A stretch of 34,087 nt of DNA from an uncultured Clostridia bacterium (lineage in GTDB: Bacteria > Bacillota > Clostridia > Lachnospirales > CAG-274). Positions 8,848-18,000 of the stretch are shown here, piece by piece (position 1 is the stretch's first letter; each line of letters starts with the position of its first letter). The notes beneath the pieces were generated by a model. It ran no database searches. It saw only the letters and a program-made list of their open reading frames with translations, and was not told the DNA's origin. The stretch is from positions 1-34,087 of the forward strand of contig CALWLD010000024.1 in assembly GCA_944381435.1 (NCBI GenBank), read 5' to 3'. Made by a program: the position numbers and the translations under genes.

Positions 8848-9374
8848 ATATTATACAATATTATGAAACACAAAAACTAGATATAAATTGCAAGCCTAGT
8901 GAATTTATAAATGAGTATAATAAAAGATTAGAATATGGTGATTTTAATATGCTTAAAGGTAGAAATAAAAAAATAAATTGCTATATAAAAGGATATAACT
9001 ATTATAATATACTATATATTTTAAATAATATAATTCTAGGAGATGAATTAAATAAATATAAAGATATACAAATAAAAGAAAAAATACATATTTATAAGAA
9101 TATTTTTCAAAAAAATATTAAAATTGATACAACACATAAGTTATTATTGTATTATTTAAAAAAAGATTATGAAAACATATATATATTTTTACAAAACTAC
9201 TTTTATGATAATAAATATGATTTATCTAACATATTATTAATATTTTTATATATAAGCAGTGAAAAATGTAATAAAAAAATAGATTATTTATCAGATTTGC
9301 AAAATAATAAATTAAATGAATTAAAAAAAGAAGAAGAGTATTTAAAATTTATAGAAAGAGAGATGGCTACCTAA
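8841..9374 (+). CDS. Hypothetical helical protein, probably split gene's C-part
   Basis: 177 aa, rich in Lys, Asn, Tyr and Ile, predicted mostly helical, with no membrane segment and no recognised domain. Cys residues are scattered (about six) and the C-terminus is charged (ELKKEEEYLKFIEREMAT). The start ATG lies inside the end of the preceding frame. A terminator begins within the last codons (9367), so this is the end of the transcription unit. Confidence 0.45.
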   Translation: MLDIIQYYETQKLDINCKPSEFINEYNKRLEYGDFNMLKGRNKKINCYIKGYNYYNILYILNNIILGDELNKYKDIQIKEKIHIYKNIFQKNIKIDTTHKLLLYYLKKDYENIYIFLQNYFYDNKYDLSNILLIFLYISSEKCNKKIDYLSDLQNNKLNELKKEEEYLKFIEREMAT

Positions 9375-9396
9375 AACTATATTTTAGGTAGTTTTA
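9367..9396 (+). terminator. Rho-independent terminator overlapping a stop codon
   Basis: The perfect 10-bp arms CTACCTAAAA (9367-9376) and TTTTAGGTAG (9382-9391) have a 5-base loop and are followed by TTTTATG. The TAA stop of the 8841 gene (9372-9374) lies inside the left arm. Confidence 0.8.
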
Positions 9397-9399
9397 TGT

Positions 9400-9752
9400 A
9401 ACAACAGTAGTACTGAAAGTAAAAGTTTCTATATTAATAAGGGAATTTTCTCAGGATCATCTAGACTAATAGATAGAGTGCCTTTAGATGTATTTATAGA
9501 AAATCAAGTTAGTTATATTTAAGATTACTTAGTAGAAAGACTTTTTGGAATTGAATAAATTATTTCAATAAATGAACAAATTATTGAATAGATTTTAATG
9601 AATATACCAGAAGATGGCATAAGTATATTTTATTTAGTAATAAACTTGTTAAGTCTTTTTGGAAATATTTAAATGAAAAGTTAGATGGAAATTTGGAGAA
9701 AAAATTAGATACAGAAGATATTAAATTTAATATTTTAAAAGAAGGAGATAAA
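9400..9752 (+). pseudogene. Remnant of an unrecognised larger protein
   Basis: One frame reads NNSSTESKSFYINKGIFSGS, SRLIDRVPLDVFIENQVSYI, stop, DYLVERLFGIE, stop, IISINEQIIE, stop, ILMNIPEDGISIFY. A frameshift near 9635 leads to SNKLVKSFWKYLNEKLDGN and LEKKLDTEDIKFNILKEGDK, which runs directly into the next gene's ATG. It is clearly former coding DNA. The style recalls the middle-to-C-terminal part of long secreted effector or toxin proteins of Firmicutes, but I cannot name the family. Confidence 0.45.
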
Positions 9753-10115
9753 ATGAAAAATATCTATTTTTTATTAGGGATAATTAGTATAGGAATAATG
9801 TTTATAACACCATATAGTAAACTTGCATTACGTAATACAATATCCCAAACACCAATAATACTTTTAGCAATAGTAGATACTATAGGAATAATTGTAATTA
9901 TGATAAAATATTTGCCAAAAAAATATAAGTTTAAAGTAGAATATTTAATAGGGATGGTTATGTTGTTTATCTTTAGAGTATCAGAGTACTTCTTTTTTAA
10001 ATTATGGAAAAACTTGCTTGAGATGGGGAATGGTTATATAGTGTATTATTGGTTAACATTAAATATTATATTAAGTGTATTTGCTTTTAAAATTGTATCT
10101 CCATTTAAGAATTAA
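9753..10115 (+). CDS. Small multi-TM membrane protein, probably truncated
   Basis: 120 aa. ATG 9753 follows GAAGGAGAT, which decides this start over upstream in-frame codons (9693). About four hydrophobic helices are visible (residues 4-22, 31-51, 62-80, 99-118). No family recognised. After the TAA at 10113-10115 the same frame stays open to 10239-10241 with believable sequence (YDEIICDGDENIYADDVSIF, then another very hydrophobic helix), so the original protein was probably about 162 aa and this stop is a nonsense change. In a decayed toxin-like neighbourhood a small multi-TM protein could have been an immunity protein; this is speculation. Confidence 0.45.
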   Translation: MKNIYFLLGIISIGIMFITPYSKLALRNTISQTPIILLAIVDTIGIIVIMIKYLPKKYKFKVEYLIGMVMLFIFRVSEYFFFKLWKNLLEMGNGYIVYYWLTLNIILSVFAFKIVSPFKN

Positions 10116-10448
10116 TATGATGAAATAATTTGTGATGGTGATGAAAATATTTATGCTGATGATGTTTCCATTTTTAATTTTTTTAAATATTTTTTATTTA
10201 TATTTTTTTTATTATTGTTATTTTATTATGGTGTAAATTAATTAGTATAGTAGTAGGATTTTTAGATTAAGATTATTTTGATTTTACTATGATATAGTAA
10301 TAAAAATTAATTTTTAACAAGCTTTTGGACTTTTGATATAATACTATATATTATTTAAAATATAGATTAAATTATTAAAATATAAAGCAGAAAATAAAGA
10401 ATAATTTAAGTTATGATGTAAATAAAAATAAAGTAATATCTTAAAATC
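10116..10448. other. Read-through remnant and gene-free AT-rich DNA
   Basis: 10116-10241 continues the preceding frame beyond its stop. From 10242 to 10448 I see no gene or clear signal. This marks the right edge of the decayed region. Confidence 0.45.
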
Positions 10449-10479
10449 AAAATCTCATATGGTTATCATATGAGATTTT
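10449..10479 (-). terminator. Terminator of spoVAE (usable from both sides)
   Basis: The perfect 13-bp stem AAAATCTCATATG (10449-10461) / CATATGAGATTTT (10467-10479) has a 5-base loop. Read on the minus strand it is followed by GATTTT and lies 24 bp past the spoVAE stop. It could also stop transcription leaving the decayed region. Confidence 0.75.
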
Positions 10480-10502
10480 AATTTTAAGGTAGATTTAAGA
10501 TG

Positions 10503-10859
10503 CTATTTTTTTTCTTTAGGGTTAAATATTAAAGCCATAATAAAGGCAAAAAGTATTGCACAGGTTATACCACCAGCAGTGGCTTTTAAACCACCAGTTA
10601 ATACACCTAAAATGCCTATTTCATCTACTTCACGCATAACACCTTTGGCAAGGGCATATCCAAAGCCAGGCAAAGGAACGGTAGCCCCAGCTCCAGCAAA
10701 ATCTACAAGATATTCATATAAGCCAAAGCCTTGTAAAATACACCCTAAAACAACAAATAAAACTAATATTCTAGCAGATGTTAGTTTTGTTTTATCTAAC
10801 AATATTTGACCTATAACACATATTAAACCACCTATTATAAAAGCTTTTAAATAATCCAT
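10503..10859 (-). CDS. spoVAE: Stage V sporulation protein AE
   Basis: 118 aa, the usual SpoVAE length. The sequence carries the family pattern: start MDYLKAFIIGGLICVIGQIL, then LLDKTKLTSARILV, GLYEYLVDFAGAGATVPLPG, FGYALAKGV and LTGGLKATAGGITCAILFAF. It has three to four membrane helices and ends in a charged tail. SpoVA proteins form the inner-forespore-membrane channel that takes up dipicolinic acid in sporulation and releases it in germination; SpoVAE is a small subunit. AGGAGA lies nine bases before the ATG. spoVAC and spoVAD, normally its neighbours, are not in this window: upstream is the divergent ktrB, downstream a terminator. It is therefore a stand-alone copy here, possibly one of several. 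Confidence 0.92.
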   Translation of the reverse strand: MDYLKAFIIGGLICVIGQILLDKTKLTSARILVLFVVLGCILQGFGLYEYLVDFAGAGATVPLPGFGYALAKGVMREVDEIGILGVLTGGLKATAGGITCAILFAFIMALIFNPKEKK

Positions 10860-10957
10860 ATAAATTTCTCCTATTTCATATAATAATTTATTTTTTACAT
10901 TTATTTTTATTTAATACATAAATATAATATTTTTTTGTATTTTCATATAAAAAAATA

Positions 10958-10985
10958 TTGTTTTATCATATATTTATGATATAAT
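10958..10985 (+). promoter_or_regulatory. Probable sigma-A promoter of the ktrB operon
   Basis: A weak -35 TTGTTT (10958-10963), a 16-bp spacer and a perfect -10 TATAAT (10980-10985) give a leader of only about 22 bases before the ktrB GTG. That leaves no room for a c-di-AMP riboswitch, often found before potassium transporters. Confidence 0.55.
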
Positions 10986-11014
10986 AAAATTGCTAAAGAA
11001 AAGGAGAGATAACA

Positions 11015-12412
11015 GTGAACTTTAAAATAAAGGGGCTTTTCAAATTTACACCTGCCCATATTATTGTTTTTAGTTTTTTTATTGTAACACTTACAGGAGC
11101 TATATTACTAAATTTACCTATAGCTAGCCAAAATGGACAAAGCATAGGATTTATAGATGCTTTGTTTACATCTACATCTGCTGTTTGTGTTACAGGTCTT
11201 GTTACAGTTAATACTTTTTACCATTGGAGCTTATTTGGTAAAATAGTTATACTAATGCTCATACAAATTGGTGGTTTAGGTTTTATGAGTTTATTTACCA
11301 TTATTTTAGTTGTGCTTGGTAAAAAAATAACTCTTAGAGGGCGTATATTAATACAAGAATCTTTTAACTTATCTAACTTTAAAGGTATGGTAATGTTTTT
11401 AAAAAAGATTGTAAAAGGTACTTTTTTAATAGAGGGTATTGGAGCTATAATATTATCTATTAGGTTTATACCTGAATATGGCTTTAAAAGTGGTATATTT
11501 AAAGGGATATTTCATTCTGTATCTGCCTTTTGCAACGCAGGTTTTGACATACTAGGTGATAACAGCTTAGTACCTTATGAAACAGACTATGTAATTAACT
11601 TAACAATAATGACACTTATTATATTAGGTGGTTTAGGTTTCACAGTTTTATTAGATTTAAACAAATATTTTAAATATAAAATATCTAAAATAAGACATAA
11701 AAAAACAGAATTATTTGTTATGTCTGTACATTCTAAGCTTGCTCTTACAATGACAGGTATTTTAATCTTATTAGGTGCTGTTTTAACATTTATTATAGAA
11801 TATAAAAACCCAGACACACTTATGCATTTAAGGTTAGATGAAAAGATATTAGCTTCTACATTTCAATCTGTTACCTTAAGAACAGCAGGGTTTGATAGTA
11901 TTGGGCAAGCAGATTTAAACTATGGTTCTAAGTTTTTAGCTATAATATTAATGGCTATAGGGGGTTCTCCTGGTGGAACTGCTGGTGGTATAAAAACAGT
12001 AACAATAGGTACTTTAATATTAGCAGTTATTTCTGTTATAAAGGGCAAAGACAGTATAACAGCATTTAAAAAGACAATAAGCATTTCTACAGTACAAAAA
12101 GCTTTATCTGTTACTATGATGATGATGATGCTAATATTTACTGCTACAATAATTTTAACAATTACAGAAAAAGGAATAGGTATAGATTTTGGATTTATTG
12201 ATGTATTATACGAGGTTGTATCCGCATTAGGTACAGTTGGTTTAACAACAGGGGTTACACCTAGCTTATCTTTTATTGGTAAAGTTGTAATAATACTTTG
12301 TATGTTTATAGGTAGATTGGGGCCTATAACCATTGTTTTAGGATTAACATTTGGAAAGTTAGATAAAAAGAACGTTATACATTATCCAGAAGAGAAAATA
12401 ATTGTTGGATAA
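11015..12412 (+). CDS. ktrB: Potassium uptake transporter, KtrB/TrkH family
   Basis: 465 aa membrane subunit of a Ktr-type potassium uptake system, with four pseudo-repeated M1-P-M2 units. The four selectivity loops are visible: TSAVCVTGL (about 54-62), SAFCNAGFD (about 170), TLRTAGFDS (about 287) and SALGTVGLTTG (about 400), each with the filter glycine. PGGTAGGIKT is the gating loop of the third unit. Length fits KtrB/KtrD (about 450), shorter than TrkH. GTG start after AAGGAGAG. ktrA follows 15 bases later, so the two subunits are co-made. KtrA/KtrB imports K+, commonly Na+-assisted, and is used for osmotic adjustment. Confidence 0.93.
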   Translation: MNFKIKGLFKFTPAHIIVFSFFIVTLTGAILLNLPIASQNGQSIGFIDALFTSTSAVCVTGLVTVNTFYHWSLFGKIVILMLIQIGGLGFMSLFTIILVVLGKKITLRGRILIQESFNLSNFKGMVMFLKKIVKGTFLIEGIGAIILSIRFIPEYGFKSGIFKGIFHSVSAFCNAGFDILGDNSLVPYETDYVINLTIMTLIILGGLGFTVLLDLNKYFKYKISKIRHKKTELFVMSVHSKLALTMTGILILLGAVLTFIIEYKNPDTLMHLRLDEKILASTFQSVTLRTAGFDSIGQADLNYGSKFLAIILMAIGGSPGGTAGGIKTVTIGTLILAVISVIKGKDSITAFKKTISISTVQKALSVTMMMMMLIFTATIILTITEKGIGIDFGFIDVLYEVVSALGTVGLTTGVTPSLSFIGKVVIILCMFIGRLGPITIVLGLTFGKLDKKNVIHYPEEKIIVG

Positions 12413-12427
12413 TATTTGGAGGATAAA

Positions 12428-13081
12428 ATGAGAAGAAATAAACAGTTTGCTGTTCTTGGTTTAGGTAGATTTGGTCAAAGCGTAGTAAAAACTTTAGTTG
12501 AAAACGATTGTGATGTTTTGTGTTGTGATAAAGATATAGAAATAGTAAATGAAATGAGCAAGTATGGCTGTCATTCTATACAAGCTGATGTTACAGACCT
12601 ACACGTTTTAGACCAATTTGGCATAAACAATTTTGATGTAGTAGTTGTAGCTATTGGTGAAGATATGGAAGGAAGTATTTTAGCTACAATGCTTGCAAAA
12701 GAATTAGGTGCTAAATTTGTTATAGCAAAAGCTAGAAATGATATACAAAAATCTATATTAGAAAAAGTAGGTGCAGATAGGGTTATATTACCTGAACGTG
12801 ATATGGGGGTTAGAATAGCAAACACCCTTATTACCACAAACATTATAGATTATATAAATTTATCAGATAAATTTGCAATTGTAGAGATAGAACCTCATAA
12901 AAATTGGATTAATAAGTCTATTTTAGATAGTAATGTACGTGCTAAATATGGACTTAACATCGTTGCTATAAAAAGAAATAATCGTATTATAGTTTCACCT
13001 TTGCCAAGTGAAGTAATTGAAGATGGAGATGTTTTGATTGTTGTAGGTAAAAATGATGTTATACAGAAGATAAATAATTAA
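12428..13081 (+). CDS. ktrA: Potassium uptake regulator KtrA (RCK protein)
   Basis: 217 aa cytosolic gating ring subunit. The N-terminal RCK_N Rossmann domain has GLGRFG at 11-16 (GxGxxG), followed by the acidic ribose-binding end of beta-2 (VLCCDKD). The C-terminal RCK_C domain (about 135-217) ends in the usual GDVLIVVGKNDVI. RCK_N binds ATP/ADP or NAD(H) and RCK_C of KtrA binds c-di-AMP in studied Firmicutes; binding here is inferred. The ATG at 12428 is preferred over a TTG at 12416 because GGAGG lies between them at the right distance. Confidence 0.93.
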   Translation: MRRNKQFAVLGLGRFGQSVVKTLVENDCDVLCCDKDIEIVNEMSKYGCHSIQADVTDLHVLDQFGINNFDVVVVAIGEDMEGSILATMLAKELGAKFVIAKARNDIQKSILEKVGADRVILPERDMGVRIANTLITTNIIDYINLSDKFAIVEIEPHKNWINKSILDSNVRAKYGLNIVAIKRNNRIIVSPLPSEVIEDGDVLIVVGKNDVIQKINN

Positions 13082-13098
13082 TATTTTAGGTGAAAAAA

Positions 13099-13878
13099 TT
13101 GATTACAAGTGATAAAAACAAAATAATTAAAGATATAATAAAGCTAAAGCAAAGAAAAGAACGAGAAAAAGCAGGAATATTTTATATAGAGGGTGAGCGT
13201 ATAATAAGCGAAATACCTTGTAATGTGAATATAGAAAAATATGTTTTTTCACAAAGCTTTTATAATAATTTAAAAAATAAAAATATATATAATAATGCAG
13301 AAAACATAATAGTTTCTGATGATGTTTTTAAAAAAATTAGCGACACAATAAACCCTCAAGGAATAATGGCTATTTGTGAAATTATAAAAACAGATATTAA
13401 AGATATAAAAATAAAAGAAGATAGTCTTTTTGTAATTTTAGATAGGATATCAGACCCAGGAAATATGGGAACTATAATAAGAACAGCAGAAGCCTTAGGC
13501 ATAGATGCTATATTTATATCTAAAGGTTCAGTGGATATATATAATGATAAGGTTATAAGAGCTACTATGGGTTCCATATTTCATACTAATATTGTTTATG
13601 ATTGTGATTTATCATCTTTAATAGAGTATCTTAAAAATAATAAAGTAAATATTGTTTGTACACATTTAGATGGGGCGGTAGCACCTTATGAAATAGATTT
13701 TAAAGCTAAAACTGCTATCTTAATAGGTAATGAGGCAAACGGTGTTTTAGAAGAATATAAAAACAAAGCAGATAGTCTTGTAAAAATACCTATGTTAGGT
13801 AAGGTAGAATCTATGAATGCATCTATATCATCTGCTATTATTTTTTATGAGGCATTAAGCCAAAGGCTAAAGGGGTGA
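13099..13878 (+). CDS. SpoU/TrmH-family RNA 2'-O-methyltransferase
   Basis: 259 aa from TTG 13099 (AGGTG six bases before); a GTG at 13090 is in frame but overlaps that ribosome site. The N-terminal substrate-binding domain (about 1-100, start ITSDKNKIIKDIIKLKQRK) is followed by the SPOUT knot. Motif 1 is DRISDPGNMGTIIRTAEALG, motif 2 is AILIGNEANGV, motif 3 is IPMLGKVESMNASISSAI. These are the SAM-binding trefoil-knot motifs with the conserved Arg of motif 1. It resembles the YsgA/RlmB-like rRNA methylases of Firmicutes; the exact target nucleotide cannot be told from sequence. Part of the ktr operon. Confidence 0.88.
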   Translation: MITSDKNKIIKDIIKLKQRKEREKAGIFYIEGERIISEIPCNVNIEKYVFSQSFYNNLKNKNIYNNAENIIVSDDVFKKISDTINPQGIMAICEIIKTDIKDIKIKEDSLFVILDRISDPGNMGTIIRTAEALGIDAIFISKGSVDIYNDKVIRATMGSIFHTNIVYDCDLSSLIEYLKNNKVNIVCTHLDGAVAPYEIDFKAKTAILIGNEANGVLEEYKNKADSLVKIPMLGKVESMNASISSAIIFYEALSQRLKG

Positions 13879-13882
13879 TATT

Positions 13883-14338
13883 TTGGAAAGGATAGATTGG
13901 GATAGTTATTTTATAGAAATAGCAAAGGTTGTAGCAAATCGTGCCTCTTGCTTTAGAAGACAGGTTGGAGCAGTTATTGTAAAAGATAACAGCATTATAT
14001 CAACAGGATATAACGGAGCACCTAAAGGTGTTTTAGATTGTTTTGAAAGCAATGAATGTATGCGTGATAAAAACAATATTGAAAGCGGTAAAAACTATGA
14101 AGTTTGTATGTCTTTACACGCAGAAAATAACGCTATAACTCAATGTGCATCTAATGGTGTATCTTGCAAAGGTGGCACTATTTATATAACCCATAGCCCT
14201 TGCTCTATGTGCTTAAAACAGATAATAAATGCAGGTATAAAGCGTATTGTATCTATAGAAAAATATCCAGATGAGCTTACCGATAGGCTTATAAAAATGG
14301 CAGATATAGAGTTTGTACTTTATAAAGATAAGGAGTAA
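13883..14338 (+). CDS. dCMP deaminase (ComEB-like)
   Basis: 151 aa zinc deaminase converting dCMP to dUMP for thymidylate synthesis. The catalytic HAE motif is at H79-E81 (SLHAENNAI) and PCSMC supplies Cys107 and Cys110, the other zinc ligands. The N-terminal VANRASCFRRQVGAVIVKDN and TGYNGAPKG segments are typical of dCMP deaminases rather than tRNA or cytidine deaminases. ComEB of Bacillus has the same architecture, but no competence genes are nearby. TTG start after GGGGTGAT, five bases past the methyltransferase stop. Confidence 0.9.
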   Translation: MERIDWDSYFIEIAKVVANRASCFRRQVGAVIVKDNSIISTGYNGAPKGVLDCFESNECMRDKNNIESGKNYEVCMSLHAENNAITQCASNGVSCKGGTIYITHSPCSMCLKQIINAGIKRIVSIEKYPDELTDRLIKMADIEFVLYKDKE

Positions 14339-14341
14339 AAT

Positions 14342-14578
14342 ATGAATAAAATAACAACAACAATTTTTGAAAGAGCATATCAATCTTATTTATGCGGTGG
14401 AGATGTTTATACATATAGATTTGAATCTAAATCTCCACTTATGACTAAAAAATATAACGAGGCAATAAAATATTTAGAGGATAATGAGCTTGTTATTGTA
14501 AAATTTATGTCTGAAGACAAGGTTAGGCTATCATTAACAGATAAGGGGATAGACTATGGAAACTCAATGTCAGTCTAG
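14342..14578 (+). CDS. Small hypothetical protein, winged-helix-like
   Basis: 78 aa, cytosolic. AAGGAG lies at the right spacing before ATG and the gene starts three bases after the deaminase stop. The pattern TKKYNEAIKYLEDNELVIVK followed by KVRLSLTDKGIDYG looks like the recognition helix and wing of a small winged-helix domain, but N-terminal helix content is uncertain. Unrecognised otherwise. Its last 23 bases overlap the next gene. Confidence 0.6.
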   Translation: MNKITTTIFERAYQSYLCGGDVYTYRFESKSPLMTKKYNEAIKYLEDNELVIVKFMSEDKVRLSLTDKGIDYGNSMSV

Positions 14579-14978
14579 ACAAAAATACTTATTAATATTT
14601 TTATTATTTTTAGCTATAGAGTTTTTTATAGCTATTTTTGTAAAAGATAAATTTATAAGACCTTATGTTGGAGATGTTCTTGTAGTTTTTGTTTTATATT
14701 TTTTTATAAAAATATGTACTTTAGATAAAATTAAATATTTATCAATTTATATATTTATATTTTCTGTTTTTACAGAGTTTTTACAGGCTATAAATATAAT
14801 AGATATTTTAGGTTTAGCTAATATAAAATTTTTTAGAATATTAATAGGAACTACATTTGATTTTAAAGATATATTTTGCTATTTTTTAGGAAGTATATTT
14901 TTATTTTATTTGGATTTTAAAAGGAGAAAAAATGGAATATATACAAAAAGACGAAAAAATAATAATGAAAAATTTTGA
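14556..14978 (+). CDS. DUF2809 membrane protein
   Basis: 140 aa, four hydrophobic helices (about 10-29, 35-52, 60-78, 103-122). The family hallmark is FVKDKFIRPYVGDVLVVFVL, joining helices 1 and 2, and TEFLQAINIIDILGL lies in the third. DUF2809 proteins are small integral membrane proteins of unknown function. Reading overlaps both neighbours (23 bases with the previous gene, 47 with the glycosylase), indicating translational coupling. The tail is strongly basic (KRRKNGIYTKRRKNNNEK), partly because it is read over the start of the next gene. Confidence 0.75.
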   Translation: METQCQSRQKYLLIFLLFLAIEFFIAIFVKDKFIRPYVGDVLVVFVLYFFIKICTLDKIKYLSIYIFIFSVFTEFLQAINIIDILGLANIKFFRILIGTTFDFKDIFCYFLGSIFLFYLDFKRRKNGIYTKRRKNNNEKF

Positions 14979-15795
14979 TAGCTTTAATATAGAAGAAATA
15001 TTAGAGTGTGGTCAATGTTTTAGATTTGAAAAAATAGAAAATATGCATTATAAAATTATAGCTTATGGAAAGGTTTTAAATATAAAACAATTAGATAATC
15101 AAGTAGAATTTTATCCTTGCAACAAAGAAGACTTTGAAAATATATGGATAGATTATTTTGATTTAAAAACAGATTATAAAAAAATAAAAGATAGCTTAAA
15201 AAATGATGAGATAGTAAAAAAAGCTATAGAATATGCAGAGGGAATACGTATTTTAAACCAAGAGCCTTTTGAATGCTTAATATCTTTTATTATATCCCAA
15301 AATAACCGTATACCAATGATAAAGCAAGTTATAAAAAATATATCAGCAAAATATGGTGAACAAGCTGGAGAAGATTATATTTTTCCAAGCTTAGAACAAC
15401 TAAAAAAAGCAACGCCAGAAGAGCTTAAGCTATGTAAAACAGGCTTTAGAGATAAATACATCTTAGATGCTGTAGAAAACATAGATAAAGGAAATATAAA
15501 TTTACAAGAACTATTTGATATGCCATCAGAAAAGGCTAAAGAGGAACTTTTAAAAATAAAAGGTGTTGGAACAAAAGTCGCAGATTGCGTTTTATTGTTT
15601 TCTTTAAAGAAAAATGATGTTTTTCCTACAGATGTTTGGGTTAAGCGAGTTATGGAATATTTTTATTTTGAGGAAAAAGATACCCCTATAAAAGAAATAC
15701 ATAATTTTGCAAAGGAAAAATGGGGAGATTTAGCAGGATATGCTCAACAATACTTATTTTATTATGCAAGAAGTGAAAAAATAGGTGTAAAATAA
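14932..15795 (+). CDS. OGG1-like 8-oxoguanine DNA glycosylase/lyase
   Basis: 287 aa base-excision repair enzyme. The N-terminal domain (about 12-95, LECGQCFRFEKIE) is the OGG_N fold. The HhH-GPD domain carries the helix-hairpin-helix LLKIKGVGTKVADCVLLF, with the Schiff-base lysine at K215. The catalytic Asp is D234 (FPTDVWVKRVM); the 19-residue spacing equals that of human OGG1 K249/D268. PFECLISFIISQNNRI matches the family's IxSQN helix. It removes oxidised guanine and nicks the abasic site. AAGGAGA precedes the ATG, which lies within the DUF2809 gene. Last gene of the run starting at ktrB; no terminator is seen before the groES promoter. Confidence 0.9.
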   Translation: MEYIQKDEKIIMKNFDSFNIEEILECGQCFRFEKIENMHYKIIAYGKVLNIKQLDNQVEFYPCNKEDFENIWIDYFDLKTDYKKIKDSLKNDEIVKKAIEYAEGIRILNQEPFECLISFIISQNNRIPMIKQVIKNISAKYGEQAGEDYIFPSLEQLKKATPEELKLCKTGFRDKYILDAVENIDKGNINLQELFDMPSEKAKEELLKIKGVGTKVADCVLLFSLKKNDVFPTDVWVKRVMEYFYFEEKDTPIKEIHNFAKEKWGDLAGYAQQYLFYYARSEKIGVK

Positions 15796-15868
15796 AGAAA
15801 ACAAAAGTAAATTAAAGAAAATATGATATAAAATGGTTTAAAAAGCTTAAAATAGTTAAAAATAAATA

Positions 15869-15897
15869 TTGCATAAAAATGTATATTAAATTAGTAT
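15869..15897 (+). promoter_or_regulatory. Probable sigma-A promoter of groESL
   Basis: -35 TTGCAT (15869-15874), 17-bp spacer, -10 TAGTAT (15892-15897). The start site would fall at about 15904, right at the CIRCE operator, the standard arrangement for HrcA repression. Confidence 0.65.
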
Positions 15898-15905
15898 ATA
15901 AGTAG

Positions 15906-15932
15906 TTAGCACTCACATCAAATGAGTGATAA
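15906..15932 (+). promoter_or_regulatory. CIRCE operator (HrcA binding site)
   Basis: TTAGCACTC, nine bases, then GAGTGATAA. The consensus is TTAGCACTC-N9-GAGTGCTAA, so only one arm base differs. HrcA bound here represses groESL until heat stress diverts GroEL to misfolded protein. Confidence 0.95.
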
Positions 15933-16018
15933 AAATATTATATAGGCATATAATGTATTTATATACGTATAATGTATATGGATATATATTGCTACATAAT
16001 TATAGGGAGGTAAACAAA

Positions 16019-16303
16019 ATGAATATTAAACCGTTATCAGATAGAGTTGTTTTAAAACACTTAGAAGCAGAAGAAAAAACAAAAGGTGGTATTATATTAA
16101 CAGCAGGTGCTAAAGAAAAACCTCAAGAGGCAGAAATTTTAGCAGTTGGCCCTGGGGCTATAGTTGATGGCAAGATTGTTCCTATGCAAGTAAAAGTAGG
16201 AGACAAAGTTTTATATTCTAAATACTCTGGTACAGAGGTTAAGGTAGATGGTGAAGAATATATCATCGTTAAAGAAAGCGATATATTAGCTATTGTAAAA
16301 TAA
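16019..16303 (+). CDS. groES: Co-chaperonin GroES
   Basis: 94 aa, the normal length. Starts [12 protein letters not shown], has the mobile-loop region [11 protein letters not shown] (about 18-30) that contacts GroEL, and ends [15 protein letters not shown]. The heptameric lid closes the GroEL chamber. The ATG at 16019 follows GGGAGG; an upstream in-frame codon at 15926 lies inside the CIRCE element and is excluded. First gene of the HrcA-controlled operon, groEL 18 bases downstream. Confidence 0.97.
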   Translation: MNIKPLSDRVVLKHLEAEEKTKGGIILTAGAKEKPQEAEILAVGPGAIVDGKIVPMQVKVGDKVLYSKYSGTEVKVDGEEYIIVKESDILAIVK

Positions 16304-16309
16304 TTTTAG

Positions 16310-17938
<1,629 letters not shown>

Positions 17939-17941
<3 letters not shown>

Positions 17942-17988
17942 CAATAAATAAAACACTGTAGATATCTACAGTGTTTTATTTATTGTTA
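17939..17988 (+). terminator. groESL terminator, perfect 50-bp palindrome
   Basis: The arms 17939-17963 and 17964-17988 are exact reverse complements and include the groEL TAA. The GC-containing core (AACACTGTAGAT and its complement) is flanked by AT tracts, so the right arm supplies the T-rich tail. It acts equally on both strands. Confidence 0.85.
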
Positions 17989-18000
17989 TAATTTAAACAT

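Noticed and set aside
9400..9752. Definite LXG or polymorphic toxin gene
   Set aside because: The remnant has the right style, but no LXG, WXG or toxin-domain motif can be read, so it is kept as unrecognised.
10860..11014. c-di-AMP (ydaO/kuoA) riboswitch before ktrB
   Set aside because: The likely promoter at 10958-10985 leaves only about 22 bases of leader, and no riboswitch core motifs are seen.
12416..12427. TTG start giving KtrA four extra residues
   Set aside because: The ribosome site GGAGG lies between this codon and ATG 12428, so ATG 12428 is the start.
15926..16018. N-terminal extension of GroES by 31 residues
   Set aside because: It would begin inside the CIRCE operator, and GGGAGG directly precedes ATG 16019, which gives the normal GroES length.
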